From Irineochytrium annulatum (Eukaryota > Chytridiomycota > Chytridiomycetes > Chytridiales > Chytridiaceae), in contig JADGJL010000366.1 in the NCBI GenBank assembly GCA_027600665.1, forward strand, positions 1 to 23,683: 23,683 nucleotides of DNA. Direction: 5' to 3'. The notes beneath the pieces are model-generated. The model did not search any database, was not told the origin of the DNA, and saw nothing but the letters and a program-made list of their open reading frames with translations. The position numbers and the translations under genes were made by a program. This document shows positions 1 through 9,000 of the stretch, in pieces. Positions within the stretch are counted from its first letter, which is position 1; the number at the start of each line of letters is the position of its first letter.

Positions 1-368
1 GGGGAGGATAAAGGGCCGAGTCTGGGGGAGGAGCTCGCGGAGGATGGGGCGTCGGAATGGGTTTCATCAACCTGCGAGTCCGCCGAGGTGGTGAGAGGTT
101 CGGGAGAAGATAGGCGGCGTGCTCGCGCCCATGCCGCGCGGAGCTCCTCGATTGCCGGGAGGAGCGATTCTGCTGCTGTGCGCTCCACCTCCTTCAAAGC
201 GTTCAGGAGACTGCGCCGTGTTCGCTTGAAGCGCTGCATGGACTTGACCCGGTTGTGGTCGGTGATAAGATACTGGAGCCCGCCGATTACGACGGTGGCG
301 GCCAGACTCGTCGAGATGAGGACGACAGAGACGGTCCAGAAACTTGAGGCGGAAGCCGAGTAACTCAT
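1..368 (-). CDS. Single-pass membrane protein, partial (C-terminus outside window)
   Basis: I do not recognise this protein. Reading leftwards from the ATG at 368, one frame stays open for 122 codons to the window edge, with no stop and no intron needed. The N-terminus (MSYSASASSFWTV) leads into a hydrophobic stretch at about residues 10-35 that ends at a TDHNR segment. This would be one membrane anchor or signal-anchor. It is followed by a basic, helix-prone segment (about 40-85) containing LLNALKEVERTAAESLL, and then a Ser/Pro-rich, probably disordered tail. The layout (N-terminal anchor, then a soluble helical region) recalls small organelle-anchored adaptors such as Snl1-like BAG proteins or Pex22-like proteins, but no diagnostic motif is visible and I make no assignment. 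The start is chosen because it is the first ATG before the hydrophobic segment. Confidence 0.6.
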   Translation of the reverse strand, partial: MSYSASASSFWTVSVVLISTSLAATVVIGGLQYLITDHNRVKSMQRFKRTRRSLLNALKEVERTAAESLLPAIEELRAAWARARRLSSPEPLTTSADSQVDETHSDAPSSASSSPRLGPLSS

Positions 369-751
369 GACGGGCGGGCGACGAGGGGAGAGAACGGCGA
401 TGGGACCTCGAGGACCTTGATGCGGACCTGGGTCAGATCGGGTGCAGAGACGGGCGCGGGTCGCGATGCGGGCGAAGGAGATGCGTAGAGATGACGAGAT
501 CTCGTTCCGGCCCCCGCTCTAAAAAAGGACAGCGAAAAAAATTGCGGCGACTCGGAGGATGGCCACGTCAGCGCCTAAACAGAACATACGCGCTTCAGCG
601 TGGCTTCATGTCGTAAAGCCAACGACAACAGTCGCGTGACAGAACATCAAGGAACGAAATAGTTTGAAAGGCGTCAGATCGATTTTCTTTATCGGATGTA
701 GCGGTCGACCTCATCCACCTAAACCAACGAAACCAAGCAAGCCTAATAAAC
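369..751. other. Intergenic, between ataxin-3 stop and the left-edge gene start
   Basis: Both flanking genes read leftwards, so this 383-bp stretch should hold the 3' UTR of the ataxin-3 homologue and the promoter of the left-edge gene. The part next to the left-edge gene is G/C-rich. A short A-run lies near 523-541. I see no coding frame with protein-like composition, no RNA gene and no clear repeat. Confidence 0.5.
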
Positions 752-1769
752 CTATCCCCCAAACCGCTCCAACCGCTTCCTTCTGATCTCATCCGCCGTC
801 GGTGCAGCCGACTCCTTCATCGACATCAAGATAGCCCGCTGCAGTTCGTCCTCCCCATCCATAGACAACGCCGTCGCCAGCGCGATATCGCTGTCGCTCC
901 CACTCCCCGAAAGCGAATACCCCTTTCCAGCAAACGCTTGCGGGCCCGCCGGCGCCTTCGTGCCAGCCGTGGGCTCCCGCGCAGGCGGCACGGGATTCCG
1001 CGCCGCGAAGCTGTCGGCGTCGCAAGTCGGCAGCTTCCCCACGACAACAAAAACGGAGTAACCCTCGCCCTCTAACGCGTTTAGCAACACGCTGAGGTAC
1101 GTCTCCGTCACAGGTTCTGGTGCGCCGAGGAGACTATTGAGATTCATAAACCGCTGCCGGGACCCGCCGAACCGCCGGATCGTGAACCAATGCTCGCTAA
1201 GGTTCAGAATGAAGGCGTCGGCCTTCGCAGGATCCGCCTTAACCTCTTTCTGAGCCTCCGATCCAATCGGCTCAAGTGTCAGGTTCCACGTCTCCAGAGC
1301 TTTCTGAAGCACCTGCACGGAGAAAAAGCCGGAGTCGTCGTAGTTCTCACTCGCGCCCTAAAGCAATGTAAAGACGGGAGGTTCTGGCAGAATACATGCA
1401 GCCGAGAAAGCTGCATCACGCGTGTCGGTCCCACCTTACGATTGCCCTCCAGCACACTGTTCTCACTCTCGTCAAGCTCTCGTGCTATTGACGAAAGATC
1501 AATGGCGGTGTAGTATGTTCCTTGCAGCAGATTGTTCAAAGCGTGTTGGGCGCAGAGCTTAAATACAAAGCGCAGAACGGGGAAGCATTTGGTTAGTGAT
1601 ACCGCAGCTGAACTCAAGTGTCGAGCAAGAAGTCTTTCTGTGGCGTACCTGGCCTTCCTGGAGTGTATGAGTAAACACGAGCTCTCTTAATGCATTGCTC
1701 ACTAAAATGCAAAATAAAGGATCCTGAACAAACCTGCTGCTCATGAACGAGGTATGGAATCAAATCCAT
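752..1769 (-). CDS. ATXN3: Ataxin-3-like Josephin-domain deubiquitinase
   Basis: Cysteine protease that trims ubiquitin chains. Four exons on minus: 1769-1734, 1657-1649, 1557-1435 and 1357-752, giving 257 residues. The Josephin domain covers about 1-160. Visible catalytic residues are Q12 (oxyanion side), C17 in LCAQHALNNLLQG, H112 in SEHWFTIRR and N128 in MNLNSLL. DDSGFFSVQVLQKAL is the usual Josephin core. Two ubiquitin-interacting motifs lie near 210-223 (SDIALATALSM) and 226-240 (DELQRAILMSMKE). The C-terminus is basic (RRKRLERFGG). There is no polyglutamine tract, unlike human ataxin-3, and no SH3 domain. Exon 2 is only 9 nt and encodes Glu-Gly-Gln. Without it the conserved HEKQEGSLCAQH-type block would be broken. 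The third intron has a weak donor (GTGGGA), so residues 54-60 are the least certain part of the model. Confidence 0.93.
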
Positions 1770-2353
1770 GATTTGACTTTGCTTTGATCAGCGGAAAGGG
1801 AGTGGTTCGAGTTACGCGATTATATGCATTAACCGGAGAGTTTGACGACCAATATTGAAGTTGGGAAGGGATATACACCATCACCCTGGCAGTCGGAGAG
1901 AGAGAAGGATCCCTGGACGACACCCTGTGCTGAAAAAAATATCAGGCATATCGCCAGTATCTGAAAAGAAATATCATGCATATCTATTGTCAGCGCATTC
2001 GTGTCGGCGATATCTTCTTTGTCAATAAAAACGCTCCCCGTCATCCCTCCGCATGCATATCACTTCAATCCGCATAACCGAGGTGGATGACTCGTTTCTT
2101 CCGAAGCACCCAAGGCGCTATATGACAGCGGTTGCCATAGCCGAGTGGACGCCAGGCTCCACCAAGGAATGCATTGGCATGGCATACTTTGATGACGGCT
2201 GTTGGAATGGGTGTTCTGTTTTCGCACCTCGACCGCCGAAGCAGTTCCGTCAGCAAGCCTAAGCCGTAAGACCAAAGAGCGTGCAATTAGGAGGGCAACT
2301 AAACGTCACAGCACCGGAAGCGAAAAGTGTTGATATATACTTTCGGAACAGCC
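1770..2353. other. Intergenic, between PTRHD1 stop and ataxin-3 start
   Basis: Both flanking genes are on minus, so this 584-bp gap should hold the PTRHD1 3' UTR and the ataxin-3 promoter. It contains a two-unit imperfect direct repeat (listed separately). A short plus-strand frame at 2053-2262 looks mildly protein-like but has no recognisable domain, so I did not call it. No RNA gene was seen. Confidence 0.45.
1930..1984. repeat. Two-unit imperfect direct repeat
   Basis: Unit one, 1930-1952, is ctg, seven a, then tatcaggcatatc. Unit two, 1961-1984, is ctg, aaaagaaa, then tatcatgcatatc. They differ by one inserted base and two substitutions and are separated by 8 bp. The repeat lies about 165-215 bp upstream of the ataxin-3 start codon. 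Confidence 0.7.
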
Positions 2354-2871
2354 CTATTTGAACAGCCTGCACTTCTTCAAACACGACGCCACGTCCGCAC
2401 GTAGATAAGGTATTGTCGCAATCGCCGTCGGGATGCCCTCCGGCAGCTCGACCCACTTGTGGTTAATTATAGCCGCCTCGGTCATGGCCTGCTCTACCTT
2501 GAGCAGCGATTCCTCGTTCTTGGTCTTTGCAAGATCATATATAGCCTTTAGACTGCAGAATACGTCCAGGAAACAAAGAGAAAAGTACCTCGAAAACGAC
2601 TTTCCGCAAGTTATGGATATCCGCCATGTACGCGACGACAGAAGGGTGTTCCCGATTCTGCCAGATCACGGCCGTGGCCTAGCAGGTCTGTCGTGTTACG
2701 GCAGTTACCGAGTTAAGAAGTGAGGCCTACGGCGTGGGCTCCTTGGCCGATGACGCTGCCGACGGGCCAGTTGAGCGCGGTCAGCAGGTCGCGTCGGACG
2801 ACGATGAAAATGGTGGCCATACTCATTGGCTCGGCGGCTGAAGGATCGTCCGTGCCGGCTGCGTCAGCCAT
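2354..2871 (-). CDS. PTRHD1: PTRHD1-type peptidyl-tRNA hydrolase-like (Pth2 fold) protein
   Basis: Three exons on minus: 2871-2731, 2678-2589 and 2545-2354, giving 140 residues. As I recall, human PTRHD1 is the same length. Family features in order are a short acidic N-terminus, beta strand TIFIVVRRDLL (20-30), the WPVGSVIGQGAHAATAVIW block (35-53, matching the PTRHD1 pattern WPAGALVAQACHAA), NLRKVVFE (70-77), a helix rich in K and E, HKWVELPEGIPTAIATIPY (106-124), and a C-terminus ending KKCRLFK. Members have the Pth2 (bacterial Pth2/archaeal) fold, but the PTRHD1 branch is poorly characterised and true peptidyl-tRNA hydrolysis should not be assumed. The GQGAHA segment has Gly where Pth2 enzymes usually have AQ(C/A)xHA. 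The introns are 52 and 43 nt. The second uses an AAAG acceptor, required to keep the frame into AIYDLAK. Confidence 0.9.
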
Positions 2872-3098
2872 AAGAAGCAAGAGACTTTCGATTTACTTGC
2901 ACAACGTGGCTTGTCAACACATTCCATTATTTCATCATGATAATGTTGCAAGCACGTCCAAAGATGCATCCATCACGAAGAGACACGCTACGAAATGCAG
3001 GCGGCAGGCTAACGCGCTGATCAACGCTGCCAGTGGTGATATCGCAAAGCCGTATAATTAACGCGGCCAACGCTAAAGCTTCCCGAACCGGCATAAGC

Positions 3099-3748
3099 TT
3101 AAAAGTTCAGCTTCGCCGGTCCGTCTTCCTTGTACTTCTGATCAACCTGCCCAATCACTGTCATCGCAGCCTTAAACTTCGCCCGCAGCTTCTCCAACGC
3201 GTCAACCATGTCCACATCATGATCATTCACCGTCGGAAACGCCTTCGCCATGGTCGTGACCGACTCCAATTGCTTCAAGGCCCTGCTCAAGTCAGCTATA
3301 GACTGCAAACCTTCAACCTCACAAACCTTGATGCAAACTTATCCGGCGTCCGCTCCACAATCTTGATCCACTCCTCCGCCGCGCCAAGAAAGAACCCGAC
3401 CTCACGCCCAATCTCCAGGCCCTTGTCCATCCCCATGATCCGGCCCTCCAGCAGTCCCGACGCCTCCGCATCCCGCAAGCCGTCCTCCGTCCCATGCTCC
3501 TCAAACCTAGCAGAGGAAACGTCCACATAAAAAGAGAGGTTCAAACAGAGATCCTTTCATGGGTAAGTCAGCCGGGCGAGCACACTCCAGGCCGAATCAG
3601 CAGCATCGCCGTACATGGTCTCCAAATGCAGTAGGTTTTCCATCGCAACGGCAGGATCCGTGTCCCGCTGCAGCACCACGGGCCGGTCCGCCGTCGTCGG
3701 CGGAGCCACCGCGCCGGCCGTCCGGCAGAGCGTCGCCTCGTCTGCCAT
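3099..3748 (-). CDS. LTO1: LTO1 homologue (ORAOV1-like, deca-GX3 protein)
   Basis: Three exons on minus: 3748-3615, 3506-3327 and 3282-3099, giving 165 residues. Lto1 pairs with Yae1 as an adaptor that brings the cytosolic Fe-S assembly machinery to the ribosome-recycling ATPase Rli1/ABCE1. The family signature appears only after splicing: MENLLHLETMFEEHGTEDG (36-54) runs into glycines spaced four apart (ASGLLEGRIMGMDKGLEIG, 59-77) and GREVGFFLG. Both introns are in phase 2. Before the first Gly run comes a low-conservation leader of about 35 residues, and the C-terminal half is predicted helical. The protein ends Leu-Asn-Phe, close to the C-terminal tripeptide ([LIM][DES][WF]) used for CIA targeting-complex recognition. 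The start codon faces that of the SDR gene across 51 bp. Confidence 0.88.
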
Positions 3749-3799
3749 GTGCCGTAATTCGAAATCGCAAACGGTTCAATCTCCGGTTTACAAGCGAAT
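3749..3799. promoter_or_regulatory. 51-bp divergent intergenic space (shared promoter region)
   Basis: The LTO1 start codon (minus, 3748) and the SDR start codon (plus, 3800) are separated by 51 bp. Both 5' UTRs and any core promoter elements must be packed here or lie inside the neighbouring coding sequence. There is no TATA box. The stretch holds a GTAATTCGAAATC-like segment and a CGGTTCAATCTCCGG imperfect palindrome. That it acts as a bidirectional promoter is inferred from spacing only. Confidence 0.55.
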
Positions 3800-5478
3800 A
3801 TGCCTCCCTCAGTCCTCGTGCTCGGTGAGTGACCCGCGGCCCCATCACTTCATCCCGGGCTGGATCTGATCGCGTCCCTCCCCGGCCAGGCGGCGTCGGC
3901 TTCATTGGGCGGAACTTCGTCTCGTACCTCGTCGAGAACAACCTCGCCGACAAAATCAGGGTCGCGGACAAGGCCCTGCCGGCCACAGCCTACCTCTCGC
4001 CCACCCACAAGAAAGCATTCGATGATCCGCGCGTGGAATTCAAGCAGGCAAACTTGGTGAACGCTGGTGAGTCGCTGTGCGTTGACTGCTTTCTACTCAA
4101 GGAGCGGCCGATCGCGTTTGGGAGGGGGCGATCGCGCTCCGGGTGATTGCTCGGGAATGGTAATACGGATGATTGTGTCGTGGGGCCGAATTCAGGGAAT
4201 TCCGCGACGAAGCCCCTTTGGTGAGGAGACGTTCTTGGTAACCCGCGATGCGAACAAACAGCTTCGACAGAGAAGGTCTTCACCATGGACGACGGCTCTA
4301 CATACGACTTCGTCTTCAACTGTGCCGCGGAGACGAAGTATGGGCAGTCGGAGGAGGTGTACGACGAGAAGGTCTACAACCTCACCGTTACCGTTGCGAA
4401 GGAGGCCGCGAAGAAGGGCGTGAAGGCCTTTGTCGAGCTTAGCACTGCTCAGGTGTACGAGGCGGATAAGGTAGGGGCTCAGTCGCGCGTGCCGTGAGTC
4501 ATTGACGGATGTAGAAATCTACGGCGGAAGATGGGAAGCTGAAGCCGTGGACGCTGATCGCGAAATACAAATTAAAGGCCGAAGAGGAAATTAAGAAGAT
4601 TAAGGGGTTGGCTTTCCGTTCGCGTAGTTGAGATTTAACCCCTCGCTAAAGATTAAACCTCGTCATCCTAAGGCCCGCCGTCGTTTACGGACCCGCTGAC
4701 AACCTTGGCATCAGTACGCGTCAATATTTCTATTGGAATTGACTCTTTGTTTAAGCGCCTCGATTGGTCATTGGTGCGGTGTACCGGCAACTGAAAGAGG
4801 AGATGAAGTTCCTTTGGACGAAGGACCTGAAGATCCATACTGTGCACGTGACCGATGTGGTGAAGGCGATGTGGGGCGTCGCCGCGTTACAGGCGGAGGG
4901 AGGGCTTCGGAAAGGACCAATCACGGCTCCGGAGGTGTACAACCTTGCTGACAAGGGCGATTCAGGTCCGTATTATGCTTCCCTTAATATTTTGATTGAA
5001 ATTCAATGATTATTAGACCAAGGATCTCTCAACACCCACCTGCAGGCTATTTTCGGTATCGAGACCGGTTTCCAGGGGACTCTCATAAGCCAGTTCGCAA
5101 AGGTGGGTAGTTCTTCGGACCTTACATTCGTTAGAATTGTTGCAGATATTAACTGAAGTTGCAGCTCAACCTTGACTCCGTCACCGAGGATGTTAATGAT
5201 AAACACCTTCAGCCGTGGTCCGAGCTTTGCAAAAATGCTGGCGTCGCTAATACGCCTCTTACGCCCTACTTGGACAAGGAATTATTGAAGGACAACGCTC
5301 TTAGCGTTGACGGAACAAAAGTATGTCGCTTTTTTGACAAATCGTCGCTCACTATGTGTAGATCGAGAAGGAATTGGGCTTCAAATACGCAGTTCCTAAT
5401 GTTACGGAGGCGTCTTTGAGGGAAGTCATTACGGAATTTGAAATTACAGGTATATGGCCGAAGGGAACCACGAAGTGA
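3800..5478 (+). CDS. NAD(P)-dependent epimerase/dehydratase-like extended SDR
   Basis: Nine exons: 3800-3824, 3890-4066, 4262-4470, 4515-4606, 4652-4713, 4756-4965, 5017-5102, 5165-5320 and 5362-5478, giving 377 residues in one frame. The N-terminal Rossmann fold shows GGVGFIG (G9, G12, G15), strand-end D36, the conserved NCAAETKYGQ (87-96), and active-site S128/T129 in ELSTAQVYE. Y155 in AKYKLKAEEE is followed by LNLVILRPAVVYGPAD, the usual substrate-side strand of the extended SDR/UDP-glucose 4-epimerase superfamily. HTVHVTDVVKAMW and EVYNLADKGD further support that fold. The substrate is not evident. The classical YxxxK is altered: Lys is at +3 (K158) and Ala at +4. This could be a subfamily feature or mean altered catalysis. 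The second intron (195 nt) is three to four times longer than the others. Confidence 0.88.
4109..4136. repeat. Paired CGATCGCG motif in intron 2 of the SDR gene
   Basis: CGATCGCG occurs at 4109-4116 and again at 4129-4136, exactly 20 bp apart, inside the 195-nt second intron. The core CGATCG is self-complementary. The function is unknown. Confidence 0.5.
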
Positions 5479-6074
5479 TGAGTCAGTGGGCTTTGCTCTT
5501 TGGGTGCTCATTTATTAGACATGATTTGTTAGTTGCCGTCCTTTAGTAAGGCGGCATGGACACAAGGGCGACACACCCAACTCATAACGCATGTTGTTGA
5601 TTGTTTGACCGCCGATTTTTCATAAATTTACACTACTTACATGCTCGCCATCTTTGTCTTTCAAAATAAATGTTTAAATGCAAACTGAGCAACATAAGTT
5701 GTCACAAAGCATTTTGCTTTGATAACTGAATCTTTTTATTTGGACAGTAAGAACAAAAATAATAGAAAGATAAAAGAACTGAATAACAGAATGGCAGTGA
5801 AGATGAAAATGAGGAAGAGAGTAAAAAATATTTTTTAACTTTTGTCGAATTTGAAGCCTTTGAACTCCCCCGTCCACCATCTTCCTCCCGACAAGATTTA
5901 AATGCTAAAAATCAACATAATCTCAATTGTAAATTTCAACAGAAGAGTACATATACCGTGATTAGCGTAAATGACAGTATGGACGACATTTAACCCACTA
6001 CAGAAGTACAATGAATAAAGTTGTAAGAAAATGAATAACGAAGAGACTTCAAACAAAAGTAAAGGCTTGCGAAC
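5479..6074. other. AT-rich convergent intergenic region (SDR / NST1 3' ends)
   Basis: The SDR gene ends rightwards at 5478 and NST1 ends leftwards at 6075, so both 3' UTRs lie here. The composition is much richer in A/T than the neighbouring genes. The region contains AATAAA on plus (5665-5670), its complement TTTATT (5735-5740, a possible minus-strand signal), and a perfect 16-bp palindrome TAAAAAATATTTTTTA at 5822-5837. No coding or RNA gene was recognised. Confidence 0.5.
5665..5670 (+). terminator. Candidate polyadenylation signal for the SDR gene
   Basis: AATAAA lies 187 nt after the SDR stop codon, in an A/T-rich context. It is the canonical hexamer, but fungal signals are loose, so this is a candidate only. 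Confidence 0.35.
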
Positions 6075-9000
6075 TTAGAAATACCCTGTAAGAAACGTTA
6101 GCAACAACGAACATATCATTGAAAAGCAGTTCGACTCACGTCCAGTATTCCATCCCCCGTTAGTCCCCTGAAAGCCACCCGGTTGCTGTCCTCCGACGCC
6201 ACCAGGAGCCCCCTGAGGCCTGCCGCCAGCCGGCTTGCCGTTAAGGCCGAGAACGGACGGAGGCGGTGACGACGCACGAGTCGGGAGTTGGCCGTTTATG
6301 CCGGGAGGGCTCGCAAATAACCCAGCGGTCGCCCCGAAGTTCGAATAGCCGTAGCCACCTGCTACTACACCAAGTCAGCAACTTTTAAACGACCAAGTAA
6401 GCAACCAAGAATAATCATACCGGCGTTCCCGATAGGAGAATCGCCCCAAATCCCCCTCGTCTCATATAACCTGGCGTTATTGGTCAGGTTCGCAGAGTTC
6501 GTGGAGGTCGTAACAGGGGGATCCGGGCCAAACGGATTCACGCCATTCACGGATGCCGGGGGGAAGCCAGTAGGATGAGGTCGCACCATGCCGCCGGTAC
6601 CCATCGCTGCAGACGCGCCAAGCACACCATTCATCCTCGCAGACTGAGATACCGGAGCGCTTCCAGTCGAAGGCTTGTCAGCTTTCGCGGGCTGCCGCCA
6701 CGTATCGAACAGATCGCTCCCGAACCCCCCATCCTCGCCCCCTAAAGCCCCGAATCCAAACACGCCCGGTCCAAACGCCGAAGAAGCCGGAGATGCCGCC
6801 AGGTTTGTGCTAGCGCCGCTCGGTCGCCCAATGGGAGTCGGTCGTGCCTTCCCGGTTCCGATAGGGGCCGGTGCCTTGGGCTTTGCCGGGGCGTCCATTG
6901 AAAGGGCATCGGTAGGCGTGGCGGCAGCACCAGTGACGGAGTTGGGCGGAGGGGAGGGATTCAGGAGGGATTGAGACGGCTGTTGAGATTGCTGAGGCTG
7001 TTGGAGCTGGCCAGGCAACGGCTGCGGCATATGTAAATGCGGGTGAAGCATACTCGCATCCGAGGGACCCCACGCCAAACCTGCGCCGACCATCCCGACA
7101 TTGCCGTACAACCCCGGCGCCATTATCGGAGCCATAGCCGACTGCTGCGTGTCGAGGTTCCCCGTCGATGGCGAAGTCGTCTGGGAGAAGACGTTTAGCG
7201 GCGCGTGCTGCTGCATGTGAAGCGGGTAGTGTTGCGGTTGCTGAAGGGGAGGGACCTGCATCTGCGGACTCGGTTGTTGAGGCTGCATCTGCGGAGCGTG
7301 CGCCAGAGGTGAATGCTGCTGCAGCAGTTCCGGGACTTGCTTCGTCGGCGAGACCAACGGCTGCGCTACGTTCTGCACAACCGAAGGCGCCCCAGTCGTT
7401 AACACTGGCCTCGGCGGCTGAAGTTGATGCGGTGCCATCGTCGTTTGCACCATCGGTCTAGGTGCCGTAATCCCGGGAGGTGGCTGCGAGAACTGCAACG
7501 GCATCGCGGGAGCCACCGGCCTCACATTCATACCCGGCGGCCTGCCCGTCATCGAATACGGCGCCTGCTGCTGTATTTGCTGAACAGTCGTCGGGTACGC
7601 CATCGGAACGCGAGGAGGCAGCTGTTGATGAGGGGGTTGCTGGGGCTGCTGAGGGTGCTGCGGTTGCAGCAGCGCCATTGAAGGCCCAGAAGGCCGGGGA
7701 GTCGGAGTTGGCGCTTGCGATATTGCGACCGCAGGTGCAACTGTTGTCCGCTGCGGCGTTGTGACCCGAGGTAGTTGCACAGGAGGGGAGGTAGCAGTAG
7801 AGGGTGAGATGGCGCCGACCTTCGGCTGATGCGGTTGTGACTGAGGGCTAGCGCTGGACGGGGTGATTGGCCCCGTCGGACTATGTTGCTGCTGCTGTTG
7901 CTGCTGCTGATACGCTGCTTTCAATGCCAGAGCCTGCGCCCGTTGATTAGCAACCTTTTCCGCAAGCTTTTCCTCCTTCGCTTTCCGTTCGGCTTCGCGC
8001 TCGGCTGCTGCCTTGCTTTCGGCGGCACGGTGCTCGGCTTCTCTCGCTTTCGCCTCCTCTCGTGCAGCCCGCTCTGCGGCCTCCTTCGCCTCGCGCGCTT
8101 TCGTCTCCTTCTCTCGCTTCTCCCGCTCCGCGCGCTCCCTCTCCTCACGCGCCTTCTGCTTCCGCTCTTCCGCTTCCCGTTGCTTCAGCCGCTCCGCTTC
8201 CTTCTTCAGCCGCTCGGCCTCCCGCTTTATCCTCTCCGCCTCCTCCCGCCTCAACCGCTCCTCCTCCCGCTTCTGCTTCTCTGCCTCTCGCCGTAATCTT
8301 CGCATAAATCAGCATACGAATCTGAAGAAGATTTGTTTACCTCTCCTCCTCTAACTTCTTCTCGCGCTCGGCCTTCAGCCGTTCCTCTTCCACCATTCGC
8401 TCCCTTTCCTTCGCCTGCTTTTCTTCCTCCCTTTGTTGCTTAACAGCCCTAATAGACTTAGTAAAAACACAATGCCAAATAAGCACTCACTTTTTCTTCT
8501 CCTTCTTCTTCTCCTTCACCTTCTGCCGCGCCTCCTCCTTCAAATCCTCCTGCAACTTCTCCTCCTCAAGCTCCTGCAACAGACGCAGTTGCCGCTCATG
8601 AGCCACCTTTTCCCGATACGCCGTCAGGACTCGTTGCTCAAACATCTTCGCTGCGAATATTTGAAACATTCGACGCCCTTCCTCCATCCGCTGCTCCTCC
8701 GTCATCGAATCCTACAAACAAAATTAATTTTTTACCGAAAAACTACACCAAAGTATGCACCTCCTCATCGTCCTCGTCCTCATACTCTTCGTCATCATAT
8801 CCATCGTCCCAATCCTGATTCCCACCGCCGTTACTACTGGCATTGCTCATATCCTCCTCCTCAAGAAGGCGGATCTTCCGCTCTGCCAATTGCTCCATAA
8901 GGTCCAGAAACTTCTTCCCATCGTTTTTCAAAAAATCGTCTGCGACCGTAAGAATTCCTCCCTCTGCAGTAAAATTAGCTCTTTGTAACACGCGCCAAGA

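Noticed and set aside
752..1769. Polyglutamine expansion in the ataxin-3 homologue
   Set aside because: Looked for because of the human disease gene. The region around the ubiquitin-interacting motifs has no Gln run. The only polyQ tract in the window is in NST1.
1795..1830. tRNA-like GGTTCGAGTTAC motif
   Set aside because: It resembles part of a tRNA B box, but no A box or cloverleaf stems can be drawn around it. Similar GGTTCGA-like text inside an eIF2-gamma intron (near 11906) also fails.
2053..2262. 69-codon plus-strand frame between PTRHD1 and ataxin-3
   Set aside because: Composition is mildly protein-like, but there is no recognised domain, no clear adjoining exon and an overlapping minus frame of similar length. 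Not enough to call a gene.
7883..8296. 137-codon plus-strand Leu/Arg-rich frame
   Set aside because: Antisense of the Glu/Arg/Lys helix of NST1, which gives Leu/Phe/Arg runs by codon complementarity. It would falsely look like a membrane protein.
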